Positions 8,568 to 17,354 of a DNA stretch of 64,000 bases are shown one piece after another. How positions within the stretch are numbered: position 1 is the stretch's first letter; each line of letters opens with the position of its first letter. Origin of the DNA: Methyloferula stellata AR4. GTDB taxonomy: Bacteria; Pseudomonadota; Alphaproteobacteria; Rhizobiales; Beijerinckiaceae. The stretch lies in NCBI RefSeq assembly GCF_000385335.1, contig NZ_ARWA01000001.1, positions 3,798,001 through 3,862,000 on the forward strand, read 5' to 3'. Under the pieces are notes generated by a model. It did not search any database. It worked only from the letters and a program-made list of their open reading frames with translations, and had not been told where the DNA came from. The position numbers were made by a program, and so were the translations under genes.

Positions 8568-10185
8568 TGCCATTGCGGCCCCCGTTCTGAGACAGGCCGG
8601 AAGCCGAAGCATCACTGCCGGCTTGTTGCTGGCCCTGCCCCATTGTTGACTGACCATTTGAAGGATCTTGCTGGGCCCCTTGCATTGCGGCGGTCTTCAC
8701 CACAAGGGAATCGACCGAATAGCCGAGCGTTTGGAGCCTGTCCGATAGGCTGCCTTTGTCCTTTTCGATCAAAGATGTGGTTTCGGACTTCGCAGCTTCG
8801 AGCTGAAGATCGAGGCCGGAATCGGCAAGCCGCATGGTGACCGTCACGGTGCCAAGCGAATCCGGCTCAAGCGACAAGGTGAGTGTCTTGATCATGGACG
8901 TCGATGGCTGCGATGTCGCAACGGCGCCCGCATCCGGGCTCTGGCTGCTCGCCGCGGCAGGCGCGCTGCCGGGCGAATCCGCGCTGGCTAAAGGAGCTGC
9001 CGCAGTCCCCGCCGCCGAGGCGATAAAGTCGGCAATTTGCACCGTTGGGGAGAGATGTTGAACCGGCGCGAGATGGGTTTGCGCCTCGATCGAAGATATC
9101 TTCATCTTGATGGTCTGCGAAGATGCTCCGTCGCCTTCGGACGAATCCGTCGACAGGTTAAACGCGTCTGTTTGCGTTGCGGACGGCAGAGAATCCTGCT
9201 GCGATTGAACGCCGCCCGCAGGCGCCGTAAACGAATGAGCAGCCCGAGCCGGAGAGCCGTTCGAGAGTGGCGCTGGGGATTGCAGGACGTTCGATCCGGA
9301 CCCGGCCGCCCCGGCAAGCTTGCCCGAGGTTTGCGTTGCCACCGTATTTTGAGCGCTCAGCGGCATTGCCATCATGGCCGCGGCTGCCGAGGCAGGGTCC
9401 AAAGACGCATTCGCCGGTTGAGTCGTGTCCGCTATGGCGGGCGCATCCGAACTCCGGGAAGCCGGTTTCGCTTGCACCGGCGATTGCACATTGGCTCTGG
9501 GCAAGACACCGCCTGGCGTCTTGCCTTGCATTTGCGCCAACGCCATGTCCGCCGCCGTATCATTGGCAAAGGCGATCGAAGTCTGCGGCACCGAAGCGCC
9601 GACCTGACCCTTATGACCCATGCCCGAATTGGAACCGGCCCCGGAATTTGCCGCGGCCTCTGACGTCTGCTTTGCTGCGAGCGCCGAGGTCTCGGCCTCA
9701 TTGCTCTGTGTATTGCCGGCCAGAGTCGCAAACAGCGTCGAAACGGCGGTGGACGACTCTCTTCCAGATTGAGCGCCGGTCTCGATCGCCGACGATGCCG
9801 CATCTGAACTTTCGGCCGTCTGTTGACCGTTCATATCCGCGTTCAAGCGCGCGAGCTGAGAATCGAAACCTGTTTTGCTTCCATTATCCTTGGACGAGCT
9901 CGCTGGACCCGCTTTTCCTTGCGCATCTCCGGTCAGCGCCGCGAACAAGGCTGAAACGGAATTGGACTGGTCTTTTCCAGGCGCAGACTGATCGTTCGAT
10001 GCGGACGAGGAAGGCATGGAATTGGCGTCTTTGGCAGCGGGCTCGCCGTTCGCGTCCTGACTAAAACGCGCGAGATGGGAATCGAAAGCCGCCGTGTCTC
10101 CATTATCCTTCGCCGCACCGGCTTGCGAACCGATTTGGTCGAGCAATGGACTGGGACTGGCCTGCGCACTGCTGATTCTGGTCAA
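8458..10185 (-). CDS. fliK: Flagellar hook-length control protein FliK (MotD type)
   Basis: FliK measures hook length and triggers the switch in export specificity; the rhizobial version was first named MotD. The C-terminal Flg_hook domain is recognisable at about residues 425-510: TLTLSLEPDSLGTVTVTMRL, LDLQLEAAKSET, and SDRLQTLGYSVDSLVV. The rest is low-complexity and rich in serine, alanine, glutamine and asparagine. A TTG at 10185 is chosen as start, preceded by AAGGAG and overlapping the motC stop as TTGA; this gives 575 residues. Near the N-terminus two copies of a unit of about 73 residues occur in tandem. The gene is flanked by motC and the transglycosylase gene. Confidence 0.88.
   Translation of the reverse strand: MTRISSAQASPSPLLDQIGSQAGAAKDNGDTAAFDSHLARFSQDANGEPAAKDANSMPSSSASNDQSAPGKDQSNSVSALFAALTGDAQGKAGPASSSKDNGSKTGFDSQLARLNADMNGQQTAESSDAASSAIETGAQSGRESSTAVSTLFATLAGNTQSNEAETSALAAKQTSEAAANSGAGSNSGMGHKGQVGASVPQTSIAFANDTAADMALAQMQGKTPGGVLPRANVQSPVQAKPASRSSDAPAIADTTQPANASLDPASAAAAMMAMPLSAQNTVATQTSGKLAGAAGSGSNVLQSPAPLSNGSPARAAHSFTAPAGGVQSQQDSLPSATQTDAFNLSTDSSEGDGASSQTIKMKISSIEAQTHLAPVQHLSPTVQIADFIASAAGTAAAPLASADSPGSAPAAASSQSPDAGAVATSQPSTSMIKTLTLSLEPDSLGTVTVTMRLADSGLDLQLEAAKSETTSLIEKDKGSLSDRLQTLGYSVDSLVVKTAAMQGAQQDPSNGQSTMGQGQQQAGSDASASGLSQNGGRNGNDQSPTQRGRETAAGLNRESGSDSSGTRTVGDGVYV
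9660..10110 (-). repeat. Tandem duplication inside fliK
   Basis: Two adjacent segments of fliK align with a 219-base (73-codon) period: bases near 10080 and near 9861 both read AATCGAAA followed by a shared CCATTATCCTT. At protein level FDSHLARFSQDANG matches FDSQLARLNADMNG, and VSALFAALTGDAQ matches VSTLFATLAGNTQ. The copies have diverged, so the duplication is not recent. Boundaries are approximate. Confidence 0.7.
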
Positions 10186-11438
10186 TGTGCGTGCTCCTTG
10201 AGAAGCCGGTCCGCGTCGGAAATCGCCTTCTGCGCGAGATCGATCACTGGTCCTGCCGCGGCTGTCGCCGTTCCGTCGCGCCCAGGGGCTTGCGGGTTCG
10301 GGTTCGGCTCCGCATCGTCGGGGTCGGCCGACATATCCGGCCACTCCCGGATTTGCTTCGCGATCGAAAGGATCGCGGCTTTCAGTTCGGTATCCCGTTT
10401 CGACAATGTCGAACCATCGAGCTCTTTGAGCTTGGCCAATCCCTGATCGTAGTTATTAGTCAAGATCAGCGCCGCGGCGTCATAAAGCTTCGCGCGCATC
10501 TCATCCGGACTGCCCTCTTTAGTGACGGCCATCGCCTTTTCGGCGGAAAGGCGCGCGACGGGAGCATTTCCATTGAGGATGGCCGCCTGCGCAAGCAGCA
10601 TATAGAGGCGAAGCTGATCATCGGCTTCAAGATCGCCTATCGGCTTTACGATCTTGGAGAATTGTTCCGGCTCGCTGATCAGGCCGAGACGGGTGACAGT
10701 GGCGGAAAACCGTTGCCTGAAATTGTCGGCATAGACGGAATTGCGAAACCGCCGCAAATATTGGCTCGATAGAAGCACGAATTTATTGAGCTCCGTACCT
10801 TCGCCCAGGTTGAAGATTTCCCGGCGCAACGCCGTCTCTTCGACCAATGTACCCGGCGCCAAGACGCGGGCCAGATCGAGAAGCTCGTTGCCTTTATTCG
10901 GATCGTCATGGCTGATCAGCGAAGCTTGAACGAGTGCCACATGTCCGGCAACCGTCGGCGGCAATGATCTCGCATCGACATCCATCAAGATTTGCCGCGC
11001 CTTTGCTTCGTGTCCCTCGACGTAGGCAAGCGAGCCTTCCATCAATTTCTTTTCGAGCTCTGGGCTGTTTCCGATTTTGAGAACCTTGCGAATGACGCGC
11101 ACCTGACCGCCGCTGAGCGTATAGGATACGACCGCTCTCGCGTTCTTCGCCTGCCGCCAATTCTGCGGGTCAGCGGCAAAAAGCCGGTCGCCCATTTGCG
11201 CGATGACGTGCGGCAACGCATTTTGCGCGGCGAGATTGCCCGTTACGACCTCATCCTGGAGCGCATCCAGGGAACGGACAATTTCAAAGGGGGACTTGGT
11301 CGGCGCCGGAGCTTTTGCCAAGGCCGGAGGCCTGATGTCCGTCGGAGGCTCGGTCACGGCTTGTTCAGCCTCCGCCGCCAAGGCAAGCCCTGGCATCAGG
11401 AGGCAAAGCGCAAATCCTATCGCGCCTGATCTGATCAC
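10182..11438 (-). CDS. motC: Chemotaxis/motility protein MotC
   Basis: MotC is a periplasmic protein found in rhizobia that binds MotB and is needed for flagellar rotation. The 418-residue product begins with a signal peptide (MIRSGAIGFALCLLMPGLALAAEA). It has the family segments PFEIVRSLDALQDEVVTGN, a helical repeat-like middle and FVLLSSQYLRRFRNSVYADNF. It overlaps the motB stop by four bases at the front and fliK (TTGA) at the back, so motB-motC-fliK are translationally linked as in Sinorhizobium. Confidence 0.92.
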   Translation of the reverse strand: MIRSGAIGFALCLLMPGLALAAEAEQAVTEPPTDIRPPALAKAPAPTKSPFEIVRSLDALQDEVVTGNLAAQNALPHVIAQMGDRLFAADPQNWRQAKNARAVVSYTLSGGQVRVIRKVLKIGNSPELEKKLMEGSLAYVEGHEAKARQILMDVDARSLPPTVAGHVALVQASLISHDDPNKGNELLDLARVLAPGTLVEETALRREIFNLGEGTELNKFVLLSSQYLRRFRNSVYADNFRQRFSATVTRLGLISEPEQFSKIVKPIGDLEADDQLRLYMLLAQAAILNGNAPVARLSAEKAMAVTKEGSPDEMRAKLYDAAALILTNNYDQGLAKLKELDGSTLSKRDTELKAAILSIAKQIREWPDMSADPDDAEPNPNPQAPGRDGTATAAAGPVIDLAQKAISDADRLLKEHAH

Positions 11439-12820
11439 GGCTTGTCCTTTCGCACCAGAATCTCAATGCGCCGATTCTCGGCAGCCAACGGATTATTCGC
11501 TATTTTCAATCGATGATCCGCGTAGCCTTCGATCCGTTCGATCCGCTTCTCGTCCAGGCCGCCACGCACCAGCATGTAATGCGCCATTTGCGCCCGCGCC
11601 GCGGAAAGCTGCCAGTTGTCGTAAGTCCCCGACTTGTAGGGCCGGCCGTCCGTATGTCCGCGAATGATGATCATGCCCGGATGGCTTTGCAGCAATCGCG
11701 CGAGTTTCTCCATCACCTCGATGGTCTTCTTCTGCGGCTCTGCCGAGCCGACCGCGAACATCGCGTAATTGGCCTCATCGGTCAGACTGATGAGAACACC
11801 CTCGGAGGTACTTTTGACCTCGACGTTCGGCGCCGTCTGCGAGGCAGAATCCTTATGCAAGGCGGCGACGATTTCGCTCTGCAGTTTGCCTGTCTCGGCC
11901 TCGTTGGCATGCGTATCGGCGGCGGCCAGTTGGGCGCGCGCCTCGGCCGCGGCCTGTTGGGACAGCGGCTGATCCGCTCCGGCGTGAGTCTGGCTCTGCG
12001 TTTTCGAGGCATCTTTTGACGGCAAGGGTGCTTTTTCCTTCATCGCCGCTTGAGGAGGCGATGAGGGCGAAGGAGGCGAAGGGGGATTCACGGCTTGCGG
12101 CGCGTTTGGCGCTTTTGGGGGCGCTTCTGATTCGACGGAGGGATTCGCGGGAGCGGTAAGAGCCGATTGGCGGCTGTCTGGTCCCGGCGCGCCGGCCGTT
12201 GCGTCCAAAGCCGCTGCTTTCATATCTTCGGACGCGTCAGGCGCTTGAATGCTTGCGGCGGCATTTTGATTTGACGCCGTGCGCTGGGCCTCTTCTTGCG
12301 GAATGGTCGTGAACGGATCGCGAAAACCATCGGTGGTCTCGGCCGTCACCTTTGACTCGCCGTCGCCATTTCCCGACGCCTGTCCTTTTGTGCCCTGGTC
12401 CGAATGTCCCGCGATTTCGGACAAGACGGCATAAGGATCGCGAAATAGAGCGGCTTCATCGTGCTTGGGCGTGGCACCAAGATCGTACAGGCTCCGCTTG
12501 TCGGGCGCCGGCGGCAGTTCAAGCTTTTTCTCTTTCTCGCTTTTCGGCGGCGCCTTGGACGGCCCGCCGCTGTCGTCGGGATCGTTCAAACCTTTTTTAT
12601 TGCTGGTTGCCTCGGCCAGTTTGACGGGATTGAAATAGCGCGAGATCACGACACGCTGTTTCGGATTCGTCGCGCTGATGAGCCAAAGAACCAGAAAAAG
12701 CGCCATCATCGCAGTCATGAAATCGGCAAAGGCGATTTTCCAAGCACCGCCGTGATGGTCATCTTCATGGCCACCATGGCGCCTGATGATGACCAGCTCC
12801 GGATGCGGCTCATTTGCCAT
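11435..12820 (-). CDS. motB: Flagellar motor stator protein MotB
   Basis: MotB anchors the proton-conducting MotA/MotB stator to peptidoglycan. Residues about 24-50 form the single membrane helix (WKIAFADFMTAMMALFLVLW), which includes the essential proton-binding aspartate in ADFM. The C-terminal OmpA-like peptidoglycan-binding domain (about 335-455) contains IIIRGHTDGRPYKSGTYDNW, LSAARAQMAHYML and NRRIEILV. The intervening 250 residues are an unusually long, proline-, alanine- and serine-rich periplasmic linker, making the protein (461 residues) longer than enteric MotB (about 310). Its partner motA is distant, at 28124-28999. Confidence 0.95.
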   Translation of the reverse strand: MANEPHPELVIIRRHGGHEDDHHGGAWKIAFADFMTAMMALFLVLWLISATNPKQRVVISRYFNPVKLAEATSNKKGLNDPDDSGGPSKAPPKSEKEKKLELPPAPDKRSLYDLGATPKHDEAALFRDPYAVLSEIAGHSDQGTKGQASGNGDGESKVTAETTDGFRDPFTTIPQEEAQRTASNQNAAASIQAPDASEDMKAAALDATAGAPGPDSRQSALTAPANPSVESEAPPKAPNAPQAVNPPSPPSPSSPPQAAMKEKAPLPSKDASKTQSQTHAGADQPLSQQAAAEARAQLAAADTHANEAETGKLQSEIVAALHKDSASQTAPNVEVKSTSEGVLISLTDEANYAMFAVGSAEPQKKTIEVMEKLARLLQSHPGMIIIRGHTDGRPYKSGTYDNWQLSAARAQMAHYMLVRGGLDEKRIERIEGYADHRLKIANNPLAAENRRIEILVRKDKP

Positions 12821-12826
12821 ACGGTC

Positions 12827-13456
12827 TTACTCCTTTGATGGATCGAAACGCTCGACCCATGCGCGCAATTGCGACTCGATGATCGTATTATGTGCGACGA
12901 TCCGGACATCGATTGAATCATTCGGCTTGTAATCGATGGCAGCCAGCGTCGACGAAAGCCTCGCTTGCAACGCCGCAAGCAGATCGGCCGCGCCGGATAT
13001 TTCAATGACCGGATTTTCGTCGCTCGCCAAAAGCACGCCGATATCGCTGACGAGTTCGTCGATCATCTGACGGCGCAAGGATTCGATCAGGAACGGCCGC
13101 AAAACCGCGTCGACGCATTCGGCAAGCCGTTCTTCGAATTGCGCGACGGCATTCGTCAAAGAAAGGCTCAATTTGGCACCTTCTTCGCCCGTCCATGAAT
13201 TGCGCTCTTCGCCAAGGCGTTTTTCGTAATCGCGCTTTTGATTGGCGAGGATCGTCTCAAAAAAGGCTTGCGCGGCGGCCCGGCCCTCGGCCCGCCCTTC
13301 TTCCCGCGCAGCTTCGAGCAATGCTTCACGGTTCTCCTCCGGTTCTTCGATTCTCGAAGCCAGAGGCTGTAAAATGCCGTCGAACGCCTCCGCGGGCGCG
13401 GCCTCTTCCTCAAGCCCGAATTGGACGAGATAGCGGGCGACGGGATGAGCGATCAT
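12827..13456 (-). CDS. Probable FliH-type flagellar export ATPase regulator
   Basis: This 209-residue protein has an acidic, helical N-terminal half containing LLEAAREEGRAEGRAAAQAFFE, an AxxxG/ExxxG-rich pattern like the GxxxG repeats of FliH. The more globular C-terminal half resembles the stalk region. In rhizobia this slot after fliF carries an often unannotated protein thought to be FliH, the regulator of the FliI ATPase. Position supports this: it overlaps the fliF stop by four bases and ends six bases before motB. Sequence similarity to enteric FliH is too weak for certainty by eye. Confidence 0.6.
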   Translation of the reverse strand: MIAHPVARYLVQFGLEEEAAPAEAFDGILQPLASRIEEPEENREALLEAAREEGRAEGRAAAQAFFETILANQKRDYEKRLGEERNSWTGEEGAKLSLSLTNAVAQFEERLAECVDAVLRPFLIESLRRQMIDELVSDIGVLLASDENPVIEISGAADLLAALQARLSSTLAAIDYKPNDSIDVRIVAHNTIIESQLRAWVERFDPSKE

Positions 13457-15117
13457 GCCTGCTCACCCTGGTGGATCCACAATTTCAGAATGGTTGCCGC
13501 CTGTACCTCGTTAAATTCGACAATCTGTTCAAGCCGCTTTTGCGGCGAGCGACGGCTGCTGGCCGTCAGGTCTTCGATCAGATTGGGTTCTTCTTCGCCT
13601 TCGAGTTGCGCCATCTCGTCGGCGCCGATCGCCTCCTGGCCAGCGCCCGGCGGCAAAGCCACGGCGCCCGGGACACCCGCCGCATTCGGCAAGGCGAGAT
13701 TTGTTGCAACCTGCGGCGGCGCCAAAATCGCTTTGGCCGCCGGACGCAGCCCAAACCACGTCAGCAGCAAGGCAACGATGAGAACGGTCGCGGCATTGGT
13801 CATGTTGCCAGCCTGCCGCAACAAAAGCTCGGACCAGGAGGGCGGCGGAACAGGCTCAAGATCGTGGCCGCCGTCGACGAAATCGACGGCGGACACCTTA
13901 ACCCTGTCGCCGCGTTCCTTGCGGACGCCGGCGGAGGACGCGATCACTTGCTCGATTTCGCCGAGCTGCCGGTCGATCGCTTCGGGTGTTACTTTTTCGC
14001 CGAGCGCGGCTATGAGGCTTGCGCGGTTAACCAGCACGGCAATCGAAAGATTATCGATCGTGTAGCCGTTGCTGGTCGTGCTGATGGTTTTCGACGACAC
14101 CTCGTAATTGGTGACTTCTTCCCGCTTCTGGTTCTCTTCGTTGGATTGCTTGCCGTCGTCCGAGCGGGTGTTTTCCTGCGGAAGATTGGTGCCGACCGTC
14201 GTCGGCGGCTGACTGCTGGAATTTTGCGACGTCTGATTCTGCTTGACGACGCGCACCGATCGCTCGACCCGCGATTCCGGATCGAAGATCGTTTCGCTGG
14301 TCTGTTTCTTATCCGTATTCAGCCGGGCCGCGACGCTGATCTGAAAGTTGCGAAGCCCGAAATAGGGCATCAAGGTCTTGCGGATATTGTCGGCGATTTC
14401 CTGCGAGACGGTTTTTTCGAGGCTGAGCGTCCCGCTTGGTGCGGAGTCGGCAAGATCGGCTCCGGACGCCAAGAGAATGCCGTCTGTGTTGAGGACGGTG
14501 ACGCCTTCAAGCGCGAGGCCAGGCACCGCCGCCGCGACGAGATGGCGGATCGCCTTGGCCGAGGTGCTGTCATCGGCCGATTCGGTGCGGATGACGACGG
14601 AAGCGGAGGGCGGCTGCTGGGTCCGGCGGAATGAGCCTTGATCGGGCATGACGATATGAACGCGAGCGGCCTTGATCCCCCGCATCAATTGGATGGTGCG
14701 CGCGAGTTCGCCCTCAAGCGCGCGCACGCGCGTCACTTCCTGCATGAAGGACGTCAAGCCGAGCGATCCGAGCTTGTCGTAGAGTTCGTTTCCGGCGCTC
14801 GGACTGGTCGGCAGGCTTTTTTCGGCCAGCAACATGCGCGCCTGGGCGGTTTCGCCATAGCGGACAAGGACCGTATTGCTCTCGGAATTGACGTCGAAGG
14901 GAATATTGGCCTCCTTCAAAGCGGAGGCGATCCGGGTGACGTCCTGCCGGTCCAATCCCGAGTAAAGAACCTCGAGCGCCGGGCGGCTCATGTAATAGCC
15001 AGCAAGCCCCGTCACCGCGAAAACGGTCACGCCTACAATCGCCAAAGCGATCAGCCGTCGTGGCCCGAGATTAAGCAGATTGGCCCAAAGCCGTTCCGCA
15101 TGTTCTCGCCCGGTCAT
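13453..15117 (-). CDS. fliF: Flagellar MS-ring protein FliF
   Basis: FliF forms the inner-membrane MS ring. The 554-residue protein has an N-terminal membrane helix (about 20-45). A YscJ-type domain follows, with EVLYSGLDRQDVTRIASALK, YDKLGSLGLTSFMQEVT and ALEGELARTIQLMRGIKAAR. The segment SFRRTQQPPSASVVIR belongs to the FliF-specific part. A second membrane helix lies at about 435-455, and an acidic C-terminal tail for FliG binding ends IVEFNEVQAATILKLWIHQG. It is the first gene of fliF-fliH-motB-motC-fliK. A 16-base palindrome lies 18 bases ahead of the ATG. Confidence 0.97.
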   Translation of the reverse strand: MTGREHAERLWANLLNLGPRRLIALAIVGVTVFAVTGLAGYYMSRPALEVLYSGLDRQDVTRIASALKEANIPFDVNSESNTVLVRYGETAQARMLLAEKSLPTSPSAGNELYDKLGSLGLTSFMQEVTRVRALEGELARTIQLMRGIKAARVHIVMPDQGSFRRTQQPPSASVVIRTESADDSTSAKAIRHLVAAAVPGLALEGVTVLNTDGILLASGADLADSAPSGTLSLEKTVSQEIADNIRKTLMPYFGLRNFQISVAARLNTDKKQTSETIFDPESRVERSVRVVKQNQTSQNSSSQPPTTVGTNLPQENTRSDDGKQSNEENQKREEVTNYEVSSKTISTTSNGYTIDNLSIAVLVNRASLIAALGEKVTPEAIDRQLGEIEQVIASSAGVRKERGDRVKVSAVDFVDGGHDLEPVPPPSWSELLLRQAGNMTNAATVLIVALLLTWFGLRPAAKAILAPPQVATNLALPNAAGVPGAVALPPGAGQEAIGADEMAQLEGEEEPNLIEDLTASSRRSPQKRLEQIVEFNEVQAATILKLWIHQGEQA

Positions 15118-15134
15118 TTCCTAGCCTCTGTCAC

Positions 15135-15150
15135 GCCACTTCAAAGTGGC
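15135..15150 (-). promoter_or_regulatory. Palindrome ahead of fliF
   Basis: GCCACTT-CA-AAGTGGC is a perfect inverted repeat with seven-base arms, ending 17 bases ahead of the fliF start codon. It could be an operator or a short leader hairpin. In Brucella FtcR is reported to bind upstream of fliF, so an FtcR site is one possibility; no second copy was noticed ahead of flgE. Confidence 0.35.
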
Positions 15151-15184
15151 AATCTGGGCTAGAAAGCTTGCGTGAGCATTGCAG

Positions 15185-15220
15185 AAAAGACCGGCCGCGC
15201 CCCTTCAGAAAGCGCGGCCA
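15185..15220 (-). terminator. Intrinsic terminator of the downstream flagellin gene
   Basis: On the minus strand, 20 bases after the flagellin stop codon, GGCCGCGC and GCGCGGCC pair around an 11-base loop (15193-15200 with 15212-15219). GGTCTTTTCT follows. The same hairpin recurs after the second flagellin gene. Confidence 0.75.
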
Positions 15221-15239
15221 GTGAAAAGAGCATCCTGCC

Positions 15240-16121
15240 TTACTGGAAGAGCTTCAGGATAAGCTGGGTATTGGTGTTGGCGATGCTGAGCGCCTGAATA
15301 CCGAGTTGCTGCTGGACCTGGAGAGCCGAAAGCCGTGTCGAGGCCTGGTTCATGTCGGCATCGACCAGCGAGGCAACGCCATTCGTCAAAGAATTCGAAA
15401 GCGCGGTGACGAAGGTCTGCTGGTTGGTGATGTTGGTCGTGGTGGCGCCCAGCGTCGAAGAGGCCGTGGTGATCGAGCTGACCGCCGTCTGAAGATCCGT
15501 CAACATGTTTTGAATGGCGCCGGAGGTCACGCCGTTGATGTTGAGCGTGAGAATCGAAACGCCGGAAGCCGTTCCGGCGCTATCCAGAATGCCGCCGCCG
15601 ATCGCCAGCGTACCGTTGAAAAGCTGGGTTGTGGTCGTGTCGATATTGATGGTCGAAACGCCGTTTGCCGGGTCATAGGAGGCGACGAGCCCGACCGTTC
15701 CAGGGGTGGTCGTATTAAGGAAGTTCTGGCCGTTGAAGTTCGCCGCGTTGCCGATGCTCAACAGCGCCTGCTGCTGCGACTGGATATCGGTTTGGATCGA
15801 CGCCTGATCGGCGCCGGGCTGCTCCGCACTGATCAGATCGTTCTGGATCTTGGTCATGATCGACAGGGTGCTGTTCAGCGCCGTGGTCATGGTCGACAGC
15901 AAGGAGCCGCTTTCGTTAAGCGCGTCGGAGACTGCGCCCAAGGCCGAATTCTGCGACGACATCTTCGTCCCGATCGACCAATAAGCGGCATTATCCGCGG
16001 CCGTCGAAATTTTCAGACCGGTGGAAACCTGGCTTTCCGTGGTCTGCAGATTTTGCTGCGTCATATTGAGAGCTTGGAGTGCCGTCAAAGCCGATGCGTT
16101 AACGAGAATGCTGCTCGACAT
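15240..16121 (-). CDS. Flagellin (copy 1)
   Basis: This 293-residue flagellin makes up the filament. The conserved N-terminal D0/D1 coiled coil contains LQTTESQVSTGLKISTAADN, and the C-terminal one contains QQLGIQALSIANTNTQLILK, ending KLFQ. The variable middle is very short, as in many alphaproteobacterial flagellins. By my reading it differs from the neighbouring copy at only about 14 of 293 residues. A structured leader of about 110 bases covers the ribosome-binding site, and an intrinsic terminator follows the gene. It is monocistronic as far as the sequence shows. Confidence 0.97.
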   Translation of the reverse strand: MSSSILVNASALTALQALNMTQQNLQTTESQVSTGLKISTAADNAAYWSIGTKMSSQNSALGAVSDALNESGSLLSTMTTALNSTLSIMTKIQNDLISAEQPGADQASIQTDIQSQQQALLSIGNAANFNGQNFLNTTTPGTVGLVASYDPANGVSTINIDTTTTQLFNGTLAIGGGILDSAGTASGVSILTLNINGVTSGAIQNMLTDLQTAVSSITTASSTLGATTTNITNQQTFVTALSNSLTNGVASLVDADMNQASTRLSALQVQQQLGIQALSIANTNTQLILKLFQ

Positions 16122-16230
16122 AGTGTATGTCCCTAAAGTTGACCGAAAAGTGCGGGGACATACCGGATTTTCGCCGGTACGGCAGAGCGGCTTAATGCCT
16201 TTAGACGGATTAGCAGTCTAATCTGACGTG
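16122..16230 (-). promoter_or_regulatory. Structured 5' leader of flagellin copy 1
   Basis: Reading toward the gene there are three hairpins: TTAGAC/GTCTAA (16201-16206 with 16216-16221), TACCGG/CCGGTA (16161-16166 with 16174-16179) and GTATGTCCC/GGGACATAC (16125-16133 with 16155-16163). The last one contains the Shine-Dalgarno bases GGGA in its arm next to the start codon and shares three bases with the second, so the two compete. The whole leader is conserved ahead of the other flagellin gene. A role as FlbT target or translational switch is inferred. The rest of the gap (16231-16420) shows only three GTTAAC motifs and no clear promoter. Confidence 0.65.
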
Positions 16231-16423
16231 CGTTAACCATAACGCGAAAGACTTACCAAAACGTTAACGCCGGCGGCCGGGCCGTTAACGCAAGCCTTCA
16301 GGAAGCTGGACGCGGCCGACTACCGACAAGCCTGTCCCAAACCGTCAATCAATACGAAAAACAAAATCTTAGCCAGCAATGACCGGCACGCGGAAAAATT
16401 TGCTTGAGCATTTTAGACAAAGA

Positions 16424-16454
16424 CCGGCCGCGCCCCTTCAGAAAGCGCGGCCGG
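16424..16454 (-). terminator. Intrinsic terminator of the upstream flagellin gene
   Basis: CCGGCCGCGC pairs perfectly with GCGCGGCCGG (16424-16433 with 16445-16454, 11-base loop) and is followed on the minus strand by TCTTTGTC. It lies 18 bases after the stop of the flagellin ending at 16473 and is the longer twin of the hairpin at 15185-15220. Confidence 0.75.
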
Positions 16455-16472
16455 TGAGAAGGATCTCTTGCC

Positions 16473-17354
16473 TTACTGGAAGAGCTTCAGGATGAGCTGG
16501 GTATTGCTGTTGGCGATGCTGAGCGCCTGAATACCGAGCTGCTGCTGGACCTGGAGAGCCGAAAGCTTCGTCGATGCCTGGTTCATGTCAGCATCGACCA
16601 GCGAGGCAACGCCATTCGTCAAAGAATTCGAAAGCGCGGTGACGAAGGTCTGCTGGTTGGTGATGTTGGTCGTGGTGGCGCCCAGCGTCGAAGAGGCCGT
16701 GGTGATCGAGCTGACCGCCGTCTGAAGATCCGTCAACATGCTTTGAATGGCACCGGAGGTCACGCCGGAGATGTTGAGCGACAGAATCGAAACACCGGAA
16801 GCCGTTCCGGCGGTATCCAGAATGCCGCCACCAGCCGCCAGCGTACCGTTGAAAAGCTGGGTTTTGGTCGTGTCGATGTTGATGGTCGAAACACCGTTCG
16901 TCGGGTCATAGGAGGCGACGAGCCCGACCGTTCCCGGCGTCGACGTATTGAGGAAGTTCTGGCCGTTGAAGTTCGCCGCGTTGCCAATGCTCAACAGCGC
17001 CTGCTGCTGCGACTGGATATCGGTTTGGATCGACGACGAGTCGGCGCCGGGCTGCTCGGCCGAGATCAGATCGTTCTGGATCTTGGTCATGATCGAGAGG
17101 GTGCTGTTCAGCGCCGTGGTCATGGTCGACAGCAAGGAGCCGCTTTCGTTGAGCGCGTCGGAGACCGCGCCCAAAGCGGAATTTTGCGAGGACATCTTGG
17201 TTCCGATTGACCAATAAGCGGCGTTATCCGCGGCCGTCGAAATTTTCAGACCGGTGGAAACCTGGCTTTCCGTGGTCTGCAGATTTTGTTGCGTCTGACT
17301 AAGCGCCTGAAGGGCTGTCAAAGCTGACGCGTTAACGAGTATGCTGCTCGACAT
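16473..17354 (-). CDS. Flagellin (copy 2)
   Basis: This is the second 293-residue flagellin, about 95 percent identical to the one at 15240-16121, with substitutions scattered mainly in the surface-exposed middle (for example ILSLNISG for ILTLNING). It has the same D0/D1 ends. It lies 155 bases after fliP and carries the same leader and terminator type, so the unit gene-leader-terminator was duplicated as a whole. Sequence near both gene ends is almost identical at base level, suggesting recent duplication or gene conversion. Confidence 0.97.
   Translation of the reverse strand: MSSSILVNASALTALQALSQTQQNLQTTESQVSTGLKISTAADNAAYWSIGTKMSSQNSALGAVSDALNESGSLLSTMTTALNSTLSIMTKIQNDLISAEQPGADSSSIQTDIQSQQQALLSIGNAANFNGQNFLNTSTPGTVGLVASYDPTNGVSTINIDTTKTQLFNGTLAAGGGILDTAGTASGVSILSLNISGVTSGAIQSMLTDLQTAVSSITTASSTLGATTTNITNQQTFVTALSNSLTNGVASLVDADMNQASTKLSALQVQQQLGIQALSIANSNTQLILKLFQ

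Noticed and set aside
13195-14634. Long plus-strand frame of 479 codons
   Set aside because: It lies wholly antisense to fliF and the FliH-like gene, is arginine-rich and low in any family likeness; the minus-strand genes explain it.
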